Virus record (IMG/VR): IMGVR_UViG_3300024320_000499
Coordinates: 1-20,806 of that record
Length of the DNA stretch: 20,806 bases
Reading direction: 5' to 3' (one strand)
Source: a virus
Shown here piece after piece: positions 1-7,954 of this stretch. A program made the position numbers and the translations under genes. The notes beneath the pieces are model-generated. The model ran no database searches. It had not been told where the DNA came from and worked only from the letters and a program-made list of their open reading frames with translations. Positions within the stretch are counted from its first letter, which is position 1, and each line of letters opens with the position of its first letter.

Positions 1-297
1 ATTTGTTTTACACCTAACGTTATCACACAGAATTTTGAAGGCATTCTCAACTCTCATTTGTTGTTTACGATTTTTAGATTCGTAAACTTTGAGTATTAGC
101 CAGCCAATTGGTGCTTTAGTTCTACCAAGTTCTGCAACTCTTCCAATATCTGTACTATCTTTGTTGATTACTGTGATACCACATTTAATTTCTGGGTCAA
201 GAATTTCACCAGTAGTTGCATCTACCATCTGTAGGTTTATGTTTGGGTCCGAATGAAACTGAACACCAATATAATTTAAAAATCTATCTTTATTCAT
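1..297 (-). CDS. Hypothetical protein, C-terminus cut by window edge
   Basis: An open frame begins with ATG at 297 and stays open for 99 codons to the window edge, so the 3' end is missing. The start has a good ribosome-binding site (AAAGGGAG, 7 bases upstream), and the stop codon of the preceding gene lies only two bases away, which supports a real operon member. The visible protein begins MNKDRFLNYIGVQF and continues with a mixed hydrophilic sequence containing GWLILKVYES and a basic stretch (ESKNRKQQ). I see no signal peptide, membrane segment or known motif. I do not recognise the family. Function is unknown; reality as a gene is likely from the spacing, the ribosome-binding site and the uninterrupted frame. 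Confidence 0.7.
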   Translation of the reverse strand, partial: MNKDRFLNYIGVQFHSDPNINLQMVDATTGEILDPEIKCGITVINKDSTDIGRVAELGRTKAPIGWLILKVYESKNRKQQMRVENAFKILCDNVRCKTN

Positions 298-299
298 TT

Positions 300-626
300 C
301 TATACTCCCTTTGCTAGTTTAAAATCAATTTCATACGTTTCTGATACATCAATATCATTTAGTGTATTATGAAATCTATATCCTCGTGACTTGAGAATTT
401 CTTTACATAAAGTCCATTCATTTACTTTATATCCTACACAAATTGAGTAGTCTATAGGTTCATCAATATTTTTATATGTCATACCAGACGGTGCAAACCA
501 CCAACCATCTTCGGTATAACCAGATTGATAAAGGTCAAACTCTGGACCATATTCTGAGGTTGCGAAGACAGACCCTGCCATAATTGTAAAACAAAACACA
601 CTCATTAATATTGTAAACTTTTTCAT
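300..626 (-). CDS. Small exported protein of unknown function
   Basis: The 108-aa product starts with a clear Sec-type signal peptide: basic MKK, a hydrophobic core at about residues 4-17 and a plausible signal peptidase I site after VFA (residue 22), with no lipobox cysteine. The mature part is about 86 residues, rich in Tyr and Trp, with two cysteines (in SICVGY and TLCKEI) that could form a disulfide in the periplasm. The ribosome-binding site AGAGGA lies just before the ATG, and the gene follows the VWA/metallopeptidase-like gene by 8 bases. No family is recognised. An exported phage protein suggests action on the host envelope, such as superinfection exclusion or protease inhibition, but that is speculation. 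Confidence 0.75.
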   Translation of the reverse strand: MKKFTILMSVFCFTIMAGSVFATSEYGPEFDLYQSGYTEDGWWFAPSGMTYKNIDEPIDYSICVGYKVNEWTLCKEILKSRGYRFHNTLNDIDVSETYEIDFKLAKGV

Positions 627-634
627 ATATCCTC

Positions 635-1954
635 TTATGATTGGCTATAGTATGCATGTTCACCGAAAGGTGGAACAATTTGGTCAGTACCGTGAATGAC
701 AAATAAACTATCACAATAACTTTCATCGCCCCAGGAATCCCAAGGCATACCATCTGTAAACATAATAAACTTATCAGGAGTAATATCGTTTTCCTTCATA
801 AAGTTATAGTTACAATCGAAGTCAGTACCACCACCGCCGACAATCTCATATTCTTTTAGTTCATCAGCATTGTATGGGTCAAACTCTTTATAACCTTCTT
901 TGTTTACTTCGGTATCAAATGTCCAAATTCTAATCTTAAAATCTTGAAACTGTTGCATAATTCCGTGAACTTCACCAAGAAATTCTTCAATCATTGAAGA
1001 TGAAATAGAACCTGAAACATCAAGGGCAATTGCAACATCAATCTTATCTTCGTTCTTCGAACCAGGAAGATAAACTCCCATTGATTGTGATTTACGAGAT
1101 TGTCTCATAAATGTGAAATCACTTTTCAAAAGACTTTGAATTGAAATGTTAAGAAGTTCTCTCCAATCCATTTTAGGATTAGTCATACCACTTATAATTC
1201 TTTTGATATCACCAGGAAGAGTTCCTGCATCAGTTGATTGAGCCGCTTGTAATACTGCCTGTTTCATCTGGTCTTTGATTGCTTGGGCTTCTTGAGGTGA
1301 AACTTTAATAGGTGATTTTCTTCCAGTTGGGTCGTCTTTGCCGTCACCTTCACCTTTTCCATCACCATCACCAAACATGTGTTGGTCTAATGTTTGTTTA
1401 TCATCGCCCTCACCAGTTTCTTTTAGGTGTTCATAAATTTCTTCTGTATAACTTCTGTAATATTTTCTATCATGTAATGCTTGTTTCGGCATAACACCAA
1501 CATTTGATTCCACTAATGCTTGGTTAACTTTATAGTCAGCCGCAATATTCCAAAGTTTCATATCTCGGTCTTCTTCTTTTTTGTCCATCAATCTACCAAA
1601 CTCACCACAATGTTCATAAACACAATGCATAACTTCGTGACCAACAACAAAATCAATTTCTTCTGGAGTTAAAGTTCTAAAAAAATCTGAATTATAATAT
1701 AAATGTCTGCCGTCAGTTGCGGCAGTAGGACACCATTCTGCCTCGACCATTTTAAGTCTAGTAGCAAGTGTGCCAAAAAATGGATGTCTTATAAGAAGTC
1801 TAACTCGACTACTTACAATCATCTCTTTAACTTGTTCGTCAGTATAATCAAATACTACTGGAGCAGGAAGAGTATCATCTATCTCAACACCGTTAGCCGC
1901 CAAAACATCATCTAATGCTTTGTCTAATTCTTGTTCATTTGTAACTGTTGACAT
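635..1954 (-). CDS. VWA-like / putative metallopeptidase protein (DUF2201 type)
   Basis: The 439-aa protein has two recognisable parts. Residues about 40-180 hold a zincin-like signature, HEVMH at 106-110 followed by His115, as in the putative metallopeptidase domain of DUF2201 proteins. Residues about 305-439 are a von Willebrand A-like domain with the MIDAS motif DVSGS (312-316), the threonine motif GGGGTD (373-378) and FTDG with Asp401. A Gly/Asp/Lys low-complexity linker (about 195-210) precedes a helical middle part. Proteins of this architecture are usually encoded beside MoxR-type AAA+ ATPases and are thought to act with them in remodelling or maturing target proteins. Such an ATPase is encoded at 8044-9174, about 6 kb upstream in transcription order. 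Proteolytic activity is unproven. Confidence 0.85.
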   Translation of the reverse strand: MSTVTNEQELDKALDDVLAANGVEIDDTLPAPVVFDYTDEQVKEMIVSSRVRLLIRHPFFGTLATRLKMVEAEWCPTAATDGRHLYYNSDFFRTLTPEEIDFVVGHEVMHCVYEHCGEFGRLMDKKEEDRDMKLWNIAADYKVNQALVESNVGVMPKQALHDRKYYRSYTEEIYEHLKETGEGDDKQTLDQHMFGDGDGKGEGDGKDDPTGRKSPIKVSPQEAQAIKDQMKQAVLQAAQSTDAGTLPGDIKRIISGMTNPKMDWRELLNISIQSLLKSDFTFMRQSRKSQSMGVYLPGSKNEDKIDVAIALDVSGSISSSMIEEFLGEVHGIMQQFQDFKIRIWTFDTEVNKEGYKEFDPYNADELKEYEIVGGGGTDFDCNYNFMKENDITPDKFIMFTDGMPWDSWGDESYCDSLFVIHGTDQIVPPFGEHAYYSQS

Positions 1955-1968
1955 ATTTTATCCTTTAC

Positions 1969-2169
1969 TTAAAATAAACTTTCATATGCATTCTCATTAA
2001 TATAAGATGCTGTTTCGTCTAGTTCGCTAAATGCTTCTAGTTCAACATCAGTTAGTGGTGTACCATCTAACTTTTCTGCACTCTCAACATATGCATCACA
2101 AAAATCTGGATAGTCGTTCATATCAACGCCACCTAGTTCAATGTTTGTTACTTCGTTAAATTTTATCAT
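1969..2169 (-). CDS. Small acidic hypothetical protein
   Basis: This 66-aa protein is strongly acidic, with many Asp and Glu and few basic residues. It contains the stretch DMNDYPDFCDAYVESA and has no signal peptide or membrane segment. Small proteins with a DYPDFCDA-like motif seem familiar to me from phage genomes, but I cannot name a family. It has its own strong promoter (2203-2230) and an AGAGAGGT ribosome-binding site, and is followed 14 bases later by the VWA gene. The strong early-type promoter and small acidic product fit an early protein acting on the host, which is inference. Confidence 0.7.
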   Translation of the reverse strand: MIKFNEVTNIELGGVDMNDYPDFCDAYVESAEKLDGTPLTDVELEAFSELDETASYINENAYESLF

Positions 2170-2202
2170 ATTTTTACCTCTCTAATTATTTAATATACTT
2201 AT

Positions 2203-2230
2203 ATTATAGCACGGATATGTATTTTGTCAA
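2203..2230 (-). promoter_or_regulatory. Sigma70-like promoter of the gene at 1969-2169
   Basis: TTGACA at 2230-2225, 16-base spacer and TATAAT at 2208-2203 with extended -10 TG (GTGCTATAAT). The leader TATATTAAATA followed by AGAGAGGT resembles those at 9204 and 9531. It lies just behind the stop codon of the gene at 2234-3034. Confidence 0.88.
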
Positions 2231-2233
2231 GTT

Positions 2234-3034
2234 TTAAGCAAATTTGACATAATTTACCTTAGTTTCATTGACGGAATCATCTTTCCAAGCAGTTCCAAGT
2301 GCTTTCACTTTACAAGAAACTTTAATATTGTTTCTACTATTTGCAATATCTTCATTTGAAGTGAAGAAAGATAGTCTATGGTTGTCAGTTGTAATAGCAT
2401 TAACCATATAACCAGCACCACCATATTGAGTTGTTGCTATATATTTTGATGAAAGTATTTCAATTTCAGTATCAACCTTTTCGCCTACCTTTGCTAGATG
2501 TCCAGGTTGATTACTTCTTTCTTTAAGTTCATCATTTTTTGTGTGGGTTTCATAATACGTAGGAATATATGCGGCAATTCCCATTACATGACTGCTAAGT
2601 GAACTATCTTCTGCCAGGAACTTAGCAATACCATCTTCAAATTCAGTTAAATTATCAGCAAGAATTTTATATGCAAATTCATCTTCAAGATATGTCATAA
2701 CTTCTTTTGCTTTTTGATAATCTTTATTTGTAATCAAATGACGATAATTAGTAAGAATCCCTATCATTATTTCTTTATTACTGAAGGCAATCTTTTTAAA
2801 TTCACCATCTACAATCTCAAATTGACCTCTTGATTTCACATACTTATCATTGAATTTATTAGCAACGATTGATGCACTTAATATCTCAGTTTTGGTAAAA
2901 GAATGCACAGAATCTTTCTCTTGCATATCTTTCAATGTTTTTTCAGAATCAGTAAAATTATACTTACTAAAGTATAGGACTACTTTAGAGTCATTAAAAT
3001 CTATATATGTGTGTTTTTGTGAAGTGTCTATCAT
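2234..3034 (-). CDS. Phage protein of unknown function with OB-like C-terminal domain
   Basis: The 266-aa protein is mostly helical and hydrophilic over residues 1-170 and matches nothing I can name. The last 80 or so residues (from VGEKVDTEIEIL) have an alternating strand pattern with YGGAGYMVNAITTDNHRLSFFTS, then a spaced KVSCKVKALG and a final NETKVNYVKFA. That pattern resembles a small OB-like beta-barrel found at the C-terminus of various phage proteins, where it may bind nucleic acid; this is a resemblance, not a firm assignment. The gene has its own promoter (3064-3091), whose -35 box overlaps the stop codon of the upstream ketosynthase gene. The ribosome-binding site is weak (AGCGGAT). 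Confidence 0.75.
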   Translation of the reverse strand: MIDTSQKHTYIDFNDSKVVLYFSKYNFTDSEKTLKDMQEKDSVHSFTKTEILSASIVANKFNDKYVKSRGQFEIVDGEFKKIAFSNKEIMIGILTNYRHLITNKDYQKAKEVMTYLEDEFAYKILADNLTEFEDGIAKFLAEDSSLSSHVMGIAAYIPTYYETHTKNDELKERSNQPGHLAKVGEKVDTEIEILSSKYIATTQYGGAGYMVNAITTDNHRLSFFTSNEDIANSRNNIKVSCKVKALGTAWKDDSVNETKVNYVKFA

Positions 3035-3063
3035 ATCCGCTACTTTTATTGAATTATGATATA

Positions 3064-3091
3064 ATTATAACACGAAAGTCACTCCTGTCAA
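3064..3091 (-). promoter_or_regulatory. Sigma70-like promoter of the gene at 2234-3034
   Basis: TTGACA at 3091-3086, 16-base spacer ending in GTGT and TATAAT at 3069-3064. The TGA stop codon of the ketosynthase gene (3090-3088) lies inside the -35 box, marking the end of the biosynthetic cassette. Confidence 0.87.
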
Positions 3092-4239
3092 GTTTTTGTC
3101 AGAAAAATACTTGCGTTTGCACCACCAAATCCAAAACTATTACATAGAACTGAATCTACCATATAATTCTTGGTGGTTGGAGTATACTTTATATTGTAGC
3201 CATCTTCTAAGTAATCTATATTCAATGAGGGTGTTATTACCCCATGTTTTAGTGATAATACACTTAAAGCCAACTCCATAGACCCGGCAGCACCCATGAG
3301 ATGCCCAATTTGCGACTTATTAGCAGTTACCCATACATCTTGTAGTCCGAGACGATTAAGTGCGTCTATTTCAATATAATCGCCCATAGGAGTAGATGTT
3401 GCATGGGCATTGATTAAGTCTGGAATACGCCCATTCAATGCATCTTTCATGCATTTCTCTATCATAACCCCCTCTGGATGCGGTGCCACGACTTGATAAG
3501 CATCATTGTTCATGGAGTAACCAGATATCTCTGCTAACGTCTCTGGTGTCTTCTTATTAGACAATAAGAACAATGCTCCCCCCTCACTAAGTACTAATCC
3601 ATCACGTTTTGTATCCCAAGGGCGAGATGCCTTTTCTGGAGTATTGTTGTATTTTGTAGATAATGCTCTAAGTTTTCCGAACTGTTTATAGGAATCAGGT
3701 GATACAGAATCATCAAAAGACCCTGCAATTATGTTATCTGCTTGACCAGTTTCTATTAACATACATCCCATAATAACACTATACATTCCTGTAGAACAAG
3801 CACTAGAAGTCATAGTACTCGGACCAGTAAATCCATATTGAATGTTGATATTATTAGATATCATGTTTGGTGTAAAAGTGAAAGTATTATCTGTATCTTT
3901 CTCATTAGCCCTTATAGTTTCAAGGTACATACTTAGTGCTGATGAAACTATTACACCAGTTCTTTCTTTGTCTAACTCTTTGCCCTCTAATAGTTCCTGT
4001 GCTGATGCTAATGCCCATTGCATATATTGTGGCATCTTTTCGCGGTCTCTTTCAGATATGCTATCATACTCTTCGGCATTGAATTTCACTTCGCCTGCAA
4101 CTTTAGACCTAGTATATCTATCCCACGGAAATTTACTTAGTTCGCCATAACAGACTTTGTTATCTGTTATGCCTTTCCATGTTTGGTCTAAATTACCAAA
4201 AGGAGTTAATCCACTGATTGCGTTAATGTATACGGTCAT
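3088..4239 (-). CDS. 3-ketoacyl-ACP synthase (KAS II/FabF-like condensing enzyme)
   Basis: The 383-aa protein is a full thiolase-fold condensing enzyme. The nucleophile is Cys148 in SSACSTGM, followed by His279 in NAHATSTPMGD, then Lys308 and His313 in NKSQIGHLMGAAGS, giving the complete Cys-His-His centre of FabF and polyketide synthase KS domains. RPWDTKRDGLVLSEGG (206-221) and the terminal NSFGFGGANAS (367-377) are also diagnostic. Length is slightly below E. coli FabF (about 410 aa). Such enzymes accept an acyl group on the cysteine and condense it with malonyl-ACP after decarboxylation. It is the last gene of a four-gene operon, joined to the GNAT-like gene by an ATGA overlap. Sequence alone cannot separate a fatty-acid from a specialised-product role; the neighbours favour the latter. 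Confidence 0.9.
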   Translation of the reverse strand: MTVYINAISGLTPFGNLDQTWKGITDNKVCYGELSKFPWDRYTRSKVAGEVKFNAEEYDSISERDREKMPQYMQWALASAQELLEGKELDKERTGVIVSSALSMYLETIRANEKDTDNTFTFTPNMISNNINIQYGFTGPSTMTSSACSTGMYSVIMGCMLIETGQADNIIAGSFDDSVSPDSYKQFGKLRALSTKYNNTPEKASRPWDTKRDGLVLSEGGALFLLSNKKTPETLAEISGYSMNNDAYQVVAPHPEGVMIEKCMKDALNGRIPDLINAHATSTPMGDYIEIDALNRLGLQDVWVTANKSQIGHLMGAAGSMELALSVLSLKHGVITPSLNIDYLEDGYNIKYTPTTKNYMVDSVLCNSFGFGGANASIFLTKT

Positions 4240-4847
4240 TTTTTAAATTTAATCTTTTCAAGTGATACAAAATCTCTAACATTTACTCGGAAGATATCTT
4301 GCTTTGTATTATAAACAGATGCATCTTTATGAATTAATGTCATCCATCCAGTCTTGCCATTTTCTCTACGATTGCGTCCATGTGAATGTACTTTATTCAT
4401 TGTTTCGCCTTCTGTGACATCTGAATTGGTAGTTGCGATAATTTCAGTTGCTCCTTTTGATACTGCCCAGTCAACTTGTGCTGGCATAATTGCTCTAAAG
4501 CAAAAGTTGTGTTGCATTTTTCTAAGAGATATCTTTGCACTTGCCATTCCACGATATGCTTTCAATGTAGCCATTCTATACATTATTCGATAACAATCTT
4601 TGTGAAAATGCGGATAGTAATGCGAGCCACTCATAGCAATAATTTTATCACCATGATATACAACATGCCATTGTTCAAGTTCACCCCATTTGCCAAACTT
4701 CATTGCTTTTAGGCTGGAGTTGTTTTCGATACCTTCTGTTTCACAGGCTTCACAAAATGCTAGAACATCATTCAGAATACTAGGAGTATATTCAACTAAC
4801 TTGAATTCTAAATTGTCAGCACCTATCCATGTTTCTAAAACATTCAT
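4236..4847 (-). CDS. Putative GNAT-like N-acyltransferase
   Basis: The 203-aa protein has the approximate layout of a GNAT fold: an N-terminal helix pair (to about 50), strands around HVVYHGDKIIAMSGSHYY (61-78), a strand and turn RIMYRMATLKAYRGMAS (87-103) where acetyl-CoA would bind, then a helix and VDWAVSKGATEIIATTN (125-141). The canonical (Q/R)xxGx(G/A) pyrophosphate loop is not clean, so the assignment rests on overall pattern and size. It overlaps the halogenase gene before it and the ketosynthase gene after it by four bases each, so it is translationally coupled to both. In that setting it might acylate an amine or hand over an acyl group, which is inference. A wholly unrelated fold is possible. 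Confidence 0.5.
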   Translation of the reverse strand: MNVLETWIGADNLEFKLVEYTPSILNDVLAFCEACETEGIENNSSLKAMKFGKWGELEQWHVVYHGDKIIAMSGSHYYPHFHKDCYRIMYRMATLKAYRGMASAKISLRKMQHNFCFRAIMPAQVDWAVSKGATEIIATTNSDVTEGETMNKVHSHGRNRRENGKTGWMTLIHKDASVYNTKQDIFRVNVRDFVSLEKIKFKK

Positions 4848-6541
4848 TTTGCCTTTTTGGCTTTTGCATATTTTTTGAGATTCTCCTGAAGAACTTCATC
4901 ATGTGACTTATCACCAAAGAGTACTTTCTTATGCCACTCATAGGCATTAGGTGCATTCACACCATTTCGTTTTGCTGATGTTCGAAGCCAAGAGAACTTT
5001 TCATTTGCTTGTTCCATTAGTTCTGGTTTTGTATTCAATTTAATATCATCATCAAACTTACCCATAGCAACCGCCATCATCGCCCACATAAAATCTGGAA
5101 CTCCTGATTCAGCATTGTTGCCAGGAACTCTATATTCTCTCCAACATGCTTCTTTATGTTTCATGTCAATACCAAGTTGTTTCTTTTTCTTCCAGAATGG
5201 AGTATCCTCTCTTTCTGATAATGTATAATGAAATAAAATAAATCGTTTAATAGTTTCAACCAACCAATCTATATTCTTGTTGTATGCATGGAGTGACCCT
5301 CTGCCAATAACTTCATCATTTTCTTCTGCACGAGCAATTAATGAACTACACAATTGAAATCCTGCTTGAGCAATGCCAAGAATATTTGCTTCCATCGGTT
5401 CAATCATAGAACCTGACATACCAATTGACACGACATTTTTATTCCATTGAGTTTTATATTTGCCTGCTTCCCAGGACATGTGTTGTGGCTCTTGGATAAA
5501 TTCGTAACCTTCCCAATACTTTTTATATTTCTTTATTGCATCTTCAACAGATATCTCACTACTATCAAATATATAACCAGACCCCATTCTATTATATAAT
5601 GGTATAACAAATAACCAACCCTCATCCATTGCGTTACTCATAGTGTACGGACGGAATTCTTGGTGTACATTTTTATATTTTATTGGTGCAACAACTATAT
5701 CTGTGGCTGTTATCTCTGGCATCGGTATCCATTCTACATCCATTGTTTTTGTTAGTACTCTATAGAATCCAGTACAATCAAGGAATAAATCACCTGTAAT
5801 TTCTTCACCTTCTTCGGTAACAATTGAGGTAATATAACCATCATCATCTTTATTAATATCTGTAACATGACCATGTAAGTGAGTAACACCGTGAGGTATT
5901 GCAACCTTGTCTCTGATTATTTCTGGAAATCTATTTGCATCTACGTGGTATGTAACACCTTGCCATGTACCAACTAATAAATTATCATCCCAATCATACG
6001 GCGCCTTATTGTAATCCATAAGATATGTTGCCTCTTGCATATCTTGTGCCATTTCCCAATGGTTCTTGCGACCATCACGTAATAACTGTAACCAGTAATC
6101 ATTCCATTTATCATCAACTCCAGGTTGTCCTTTAGAGTTTCTGAATAAGTCTTTCTTTTCTAATGGATGATATAGACCTGATGTAATATTCTTTTCAGGT
6201 AGGGCGTAAGAGAAACCATAATATTGTTCGTCCCATCGTGAACACCAAAAATGATTAGTTGCGTGGTCACGTTTGCCTTCGATATTCCAACCAACAAATT
6301 TATTACCTAGTTTGTAAACAGAATTTGTATGAGTCATCCAATCTCTTTCTTCTAATCCAATCTCTTTCATCATTGTACCTAGTTGAGGCAATGTACTTTC
6401 ACCTACACCAATAGGTGGAATTTTATCACTTTCAATGATAGTTACTTTGATATTAGGATGTTTGACTGCCATCCAGGCCGCTGAGAACCAACCACCAACT
6501 CCACCGCCTACAACAACGATACTTTTTATTTTAGATTTCAT
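4844..6541 (-). CDS. Flavin-dependent halogenase (tryptophan halogenase family)
   Basis: The 565-aa protein has the FAD-binding GGGVGG (12-17), the family-typical VGESTLPQLG (46-55), the motif VYKLGNKF with Lys77 in the position of the catalytic lysine (Lys79 of PrnA), and LDCTGFYR (254-261). GWLFVIP (308-314) is a variant of the GWxWxIP motif with Phe for the second Trp. IEPMEANI (380-387) holds Glu384, matching the catalytic glutamate of PrnA (Glu346), with Ala in place of the neighbouring Ser. These enzymes use FADH2, oxygen and halide to make HOCl, HOBr or HOI, which passes to the lysine and halogenates an electron-rich substrate. A viral member, VirX1 of cyanophage Syn10, is known. It overlaps the ligase gene by 11 bases and the GNAT-like gene by 4. 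Halide and substrate cannot be read from sequence. Confidence 0.92.
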   Translation of the reverse strand: MKSKIKSIVVVGGGVGGWFSAAWMAVKHPNIKVTIIESDKIPPIGVGESTLPQLGTMMKEIGLEERDWMTHTNSVYKLGNKFVGWNIEGKRDHATNHFWCSRWDEQYYGFSYALPEKNITSGLYHPLEKKDLFRNSKGQPGVDDKWNDYWLQLLRDGRKNHWEMAQDMQEATYLMDYNKAPYDWDDNLLVGTWQGVTYHVDANRFPEIIRDKVAIPHGVTHLHGHVTDINKDDDGYITSIVTEEGEEITGDLFLDCTGFYRVLTKTMDVEWIPMPEITATDIVVAPIKYKNVHQEFRPYTMSNAMDEGWLFVIPLYNRMGSGYIFDSSEISVEDAIKKYKKYWEGYEFIQEPQHMSWEAGKYKTQWNKNVVSIGMSGSMIEPMEANILGIAQAGFQLCSSLIARAEENDEVIGRGSLHAYNKNIDWLVETIKRFILFHYTLSEREDTPFWKKKKQLGIDMKHKEACWREYRVPGNNAESGVPDFMWAMMAVAMGKFDDDIKLNTKPELMEQANEKFSWLRTSAKRNGVNAPNAYEWHKKVLFGDKSHDEVLQENLKKYAKAKKAK

Positions 6542-7919
6542 TTAATTCCCCTTTTCGTAAAATGTCTTTTACGATATGTCGTTTAATTTTGCCCATCGCA
6601 TTTCTTGGCAAGCCTTCTGTCACAATTATGACATCTTTAGGTAGTTCGTAGTGCATTAACTTTTTCTTTATGTGTTCTGTTATCTTGTATTTATTCAATT
6701 CAGTATCATCACTTCTTATCACGGCAACTAGTTCCTTCTCTCCTAGACCTCGTTCTCTGTAGGTAACACATACTTCATCTACTCCCTCATATGTAAGGAT
6801 GGCGTTCTCCACTGCTACAGGAGACACATTAAAACTGTTCACCTTAATCAAGTCTTTCGCTCGTGTCTTAAATGCTAACTCGTTATGTTTCCGCTCAAAT
6901 ATATCACCAGTACACCAATATCCCTCAGCATCAATAATCGTTGCTTCACTGTTCAAGTATCGTTTTGTTATTGTTGGTCCTTTCAACCACAATACACCAA
7001 ATCTATCTAACTTATGCTCATAAAATTCTGATACTTCCAGTTGCAATTTGTGTTCAGTATCGGGTTCAATAAGATACGTGAGTGCAGGTACGTGTGTTTC
7101 TGTACATCCATAAAGATGTCTGACAAGTGGGACTCCCTTATCAAATAATATATCTATCACTTCATTAGTGATTGCAGTACTGCCAATACTCAACTGTCGG
7201 TAATGAGACATACTATAATCTTTCCATTTACGAACTTTTTGCAAAGCAAGTAACATTGCTGGTACCATTGTACCGATAGTAGGCTTCCATTTGTTACATA
7301 ATTCTATATGTCGTCTAGGTTCAAACTGTTCAATAATTATAGTAGCACCTTTTATTAATCCTGGTAGAGTATACAAGTACATACCAGCAATCGTTGATGG
7401 TGGAAGTTGAGATAATATTACATCATTAGATGTTAACTTGTGTATTGAAATACTATGTAGACATCCTAGCATACATCCAGCGGCTGAATGAACGACCGCA
7501 GATGGACTACCATTCGTGCCACTCGTAAATAAAATAGTATAGGTAGCATTGTCTTCCTTGACATATACTAGACCTTTATTATGTGGTTTTAGTTCTAAGG
7601 CATCTTGCTCACTCATTATAACATGGTCAGGTTTACAAGCATCGACAATATCAAATAAGTAATCTTCTGGTAAATTAGGATGAGTTGGAATAAATGTAAC
7701 ACCTAGGATATCACAAGCAAGTATCATTCTCACATAGTGATATTCTTTTTCACTTGCAAACAGTATTTTTTCACCAGGTTTTATAGCAGTTGATAAGACG
7801 GCAGCCAGTGTCTCTACACTCTCTATGAGTTCAGAATAGGTATATTGCTTATCTTTACAAATAAGTGCGGTTTTTGACCCGTGGTCACGAGCGGAATGCT
7901 TTATAGTTTCAAATATCAT
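6531..7919 (-). CDS. Acyl/aryl-AMP ligase (ANL adenylate-forming enzyme)
   Basis: Counted from ATG at 7919 the protein has 462 residues and both ANL subdomains: FTSGTNGSPS (131-140, A3 phosphate loop), HLYGCTET (268-275, A5), YWCTGD (334-339, A7), RAKDLIKVNSFNVSP (353-367, A8 hinge) and PRNAMGKIKR (438-447, A10) with catalytic Lys444. The lysine normally ending the A3 loop is Ser. The enzyme should activate a carboxylate as acyl-AMP and pass it to CoA, a carrier thiol or an amine. A longer frame from TTG at 7961 would translate the terminator and promoter and has no sensible ribosome-binding site. ATG at 7919 lies six bases after a TACAAT -10 box, so the mRNA is probably leaderless. It opens the halogenase-GNAT-ketosynthase operon. 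Confidence 0.88.
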   Translation of the reverse strand: MIFETIKHSARDHGSKTALICKDKQYTYSELIESVETLAAVLSTAIKPGEKILFASEKEYHYVRMILACDILGVTFIPTHPNLPEDYLFDIVDACKPDHVIMSEQDALELKPHNKGLVYVKEDNATYTILFTSGTNGSPSAVVHSAAGCMLGCLHSISIHKLTSNDVILSQLPPSTIAGMYLYTLPGLIKGATIIIEQFEPRRHIELCNKWKPTIGTMVPAMLLALQKVRKWKDYSMSHYRQLSIGSTAITNEVIDILFDKGVPLVRHLYGCTETHVPALTYLIEPDTEHKLQLEVSEFYEHKLDRFGVLWLKGPTITKRYLNSEATIIDAEGYWCTGDIFERKHNELAFKTRAKDLIKVNSFNVSPVAVENAILTYEGVDEVCVTYRERGLGEKELVAVIRSDDTELNKYKITEHIKKKLMHYELPKDVIIVTEGLPRNAMGKIKRHIVKDILRKGELNEI

Positions 7920-7954
7920 AATACTATTGTACCATAAAAAAAGAGGGAAGTCAA
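7920..7954 (-). promoter_or_regulatory. Sigma70-like promoter of the ligase-halogenase operon
   Basis: TTGACT lies at 7954-7949, a 17-base spacer follows, and TACAAT lies at 7931-7926, preceded by TG at the extended -10 position (TGGTACAAT). The start codon of the ligase gene is six bases beyond the -10 box, so the expected transcription start falls on or next to the A of ATG. The -35 box lies inside the loop of the terminator hairpin at 7936-7969. Confidence 0.75.

Noticed and set aside
1316-1375. Short tandem repeat-like tract in the VWA gene
   Set aside because: It encodes a Gly/Asp/Lys linker within a protein that keeps its frame; it is low complexity rather than a separate repeat element.
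4236-4847. Acyl-homoserine lactone synthase of similar size
   Set aside because: The conserved Arg, Phe, Glu and Asp pattern of LuxI proteins is absent; a GNAT-like pattern fits better, though only moderately.
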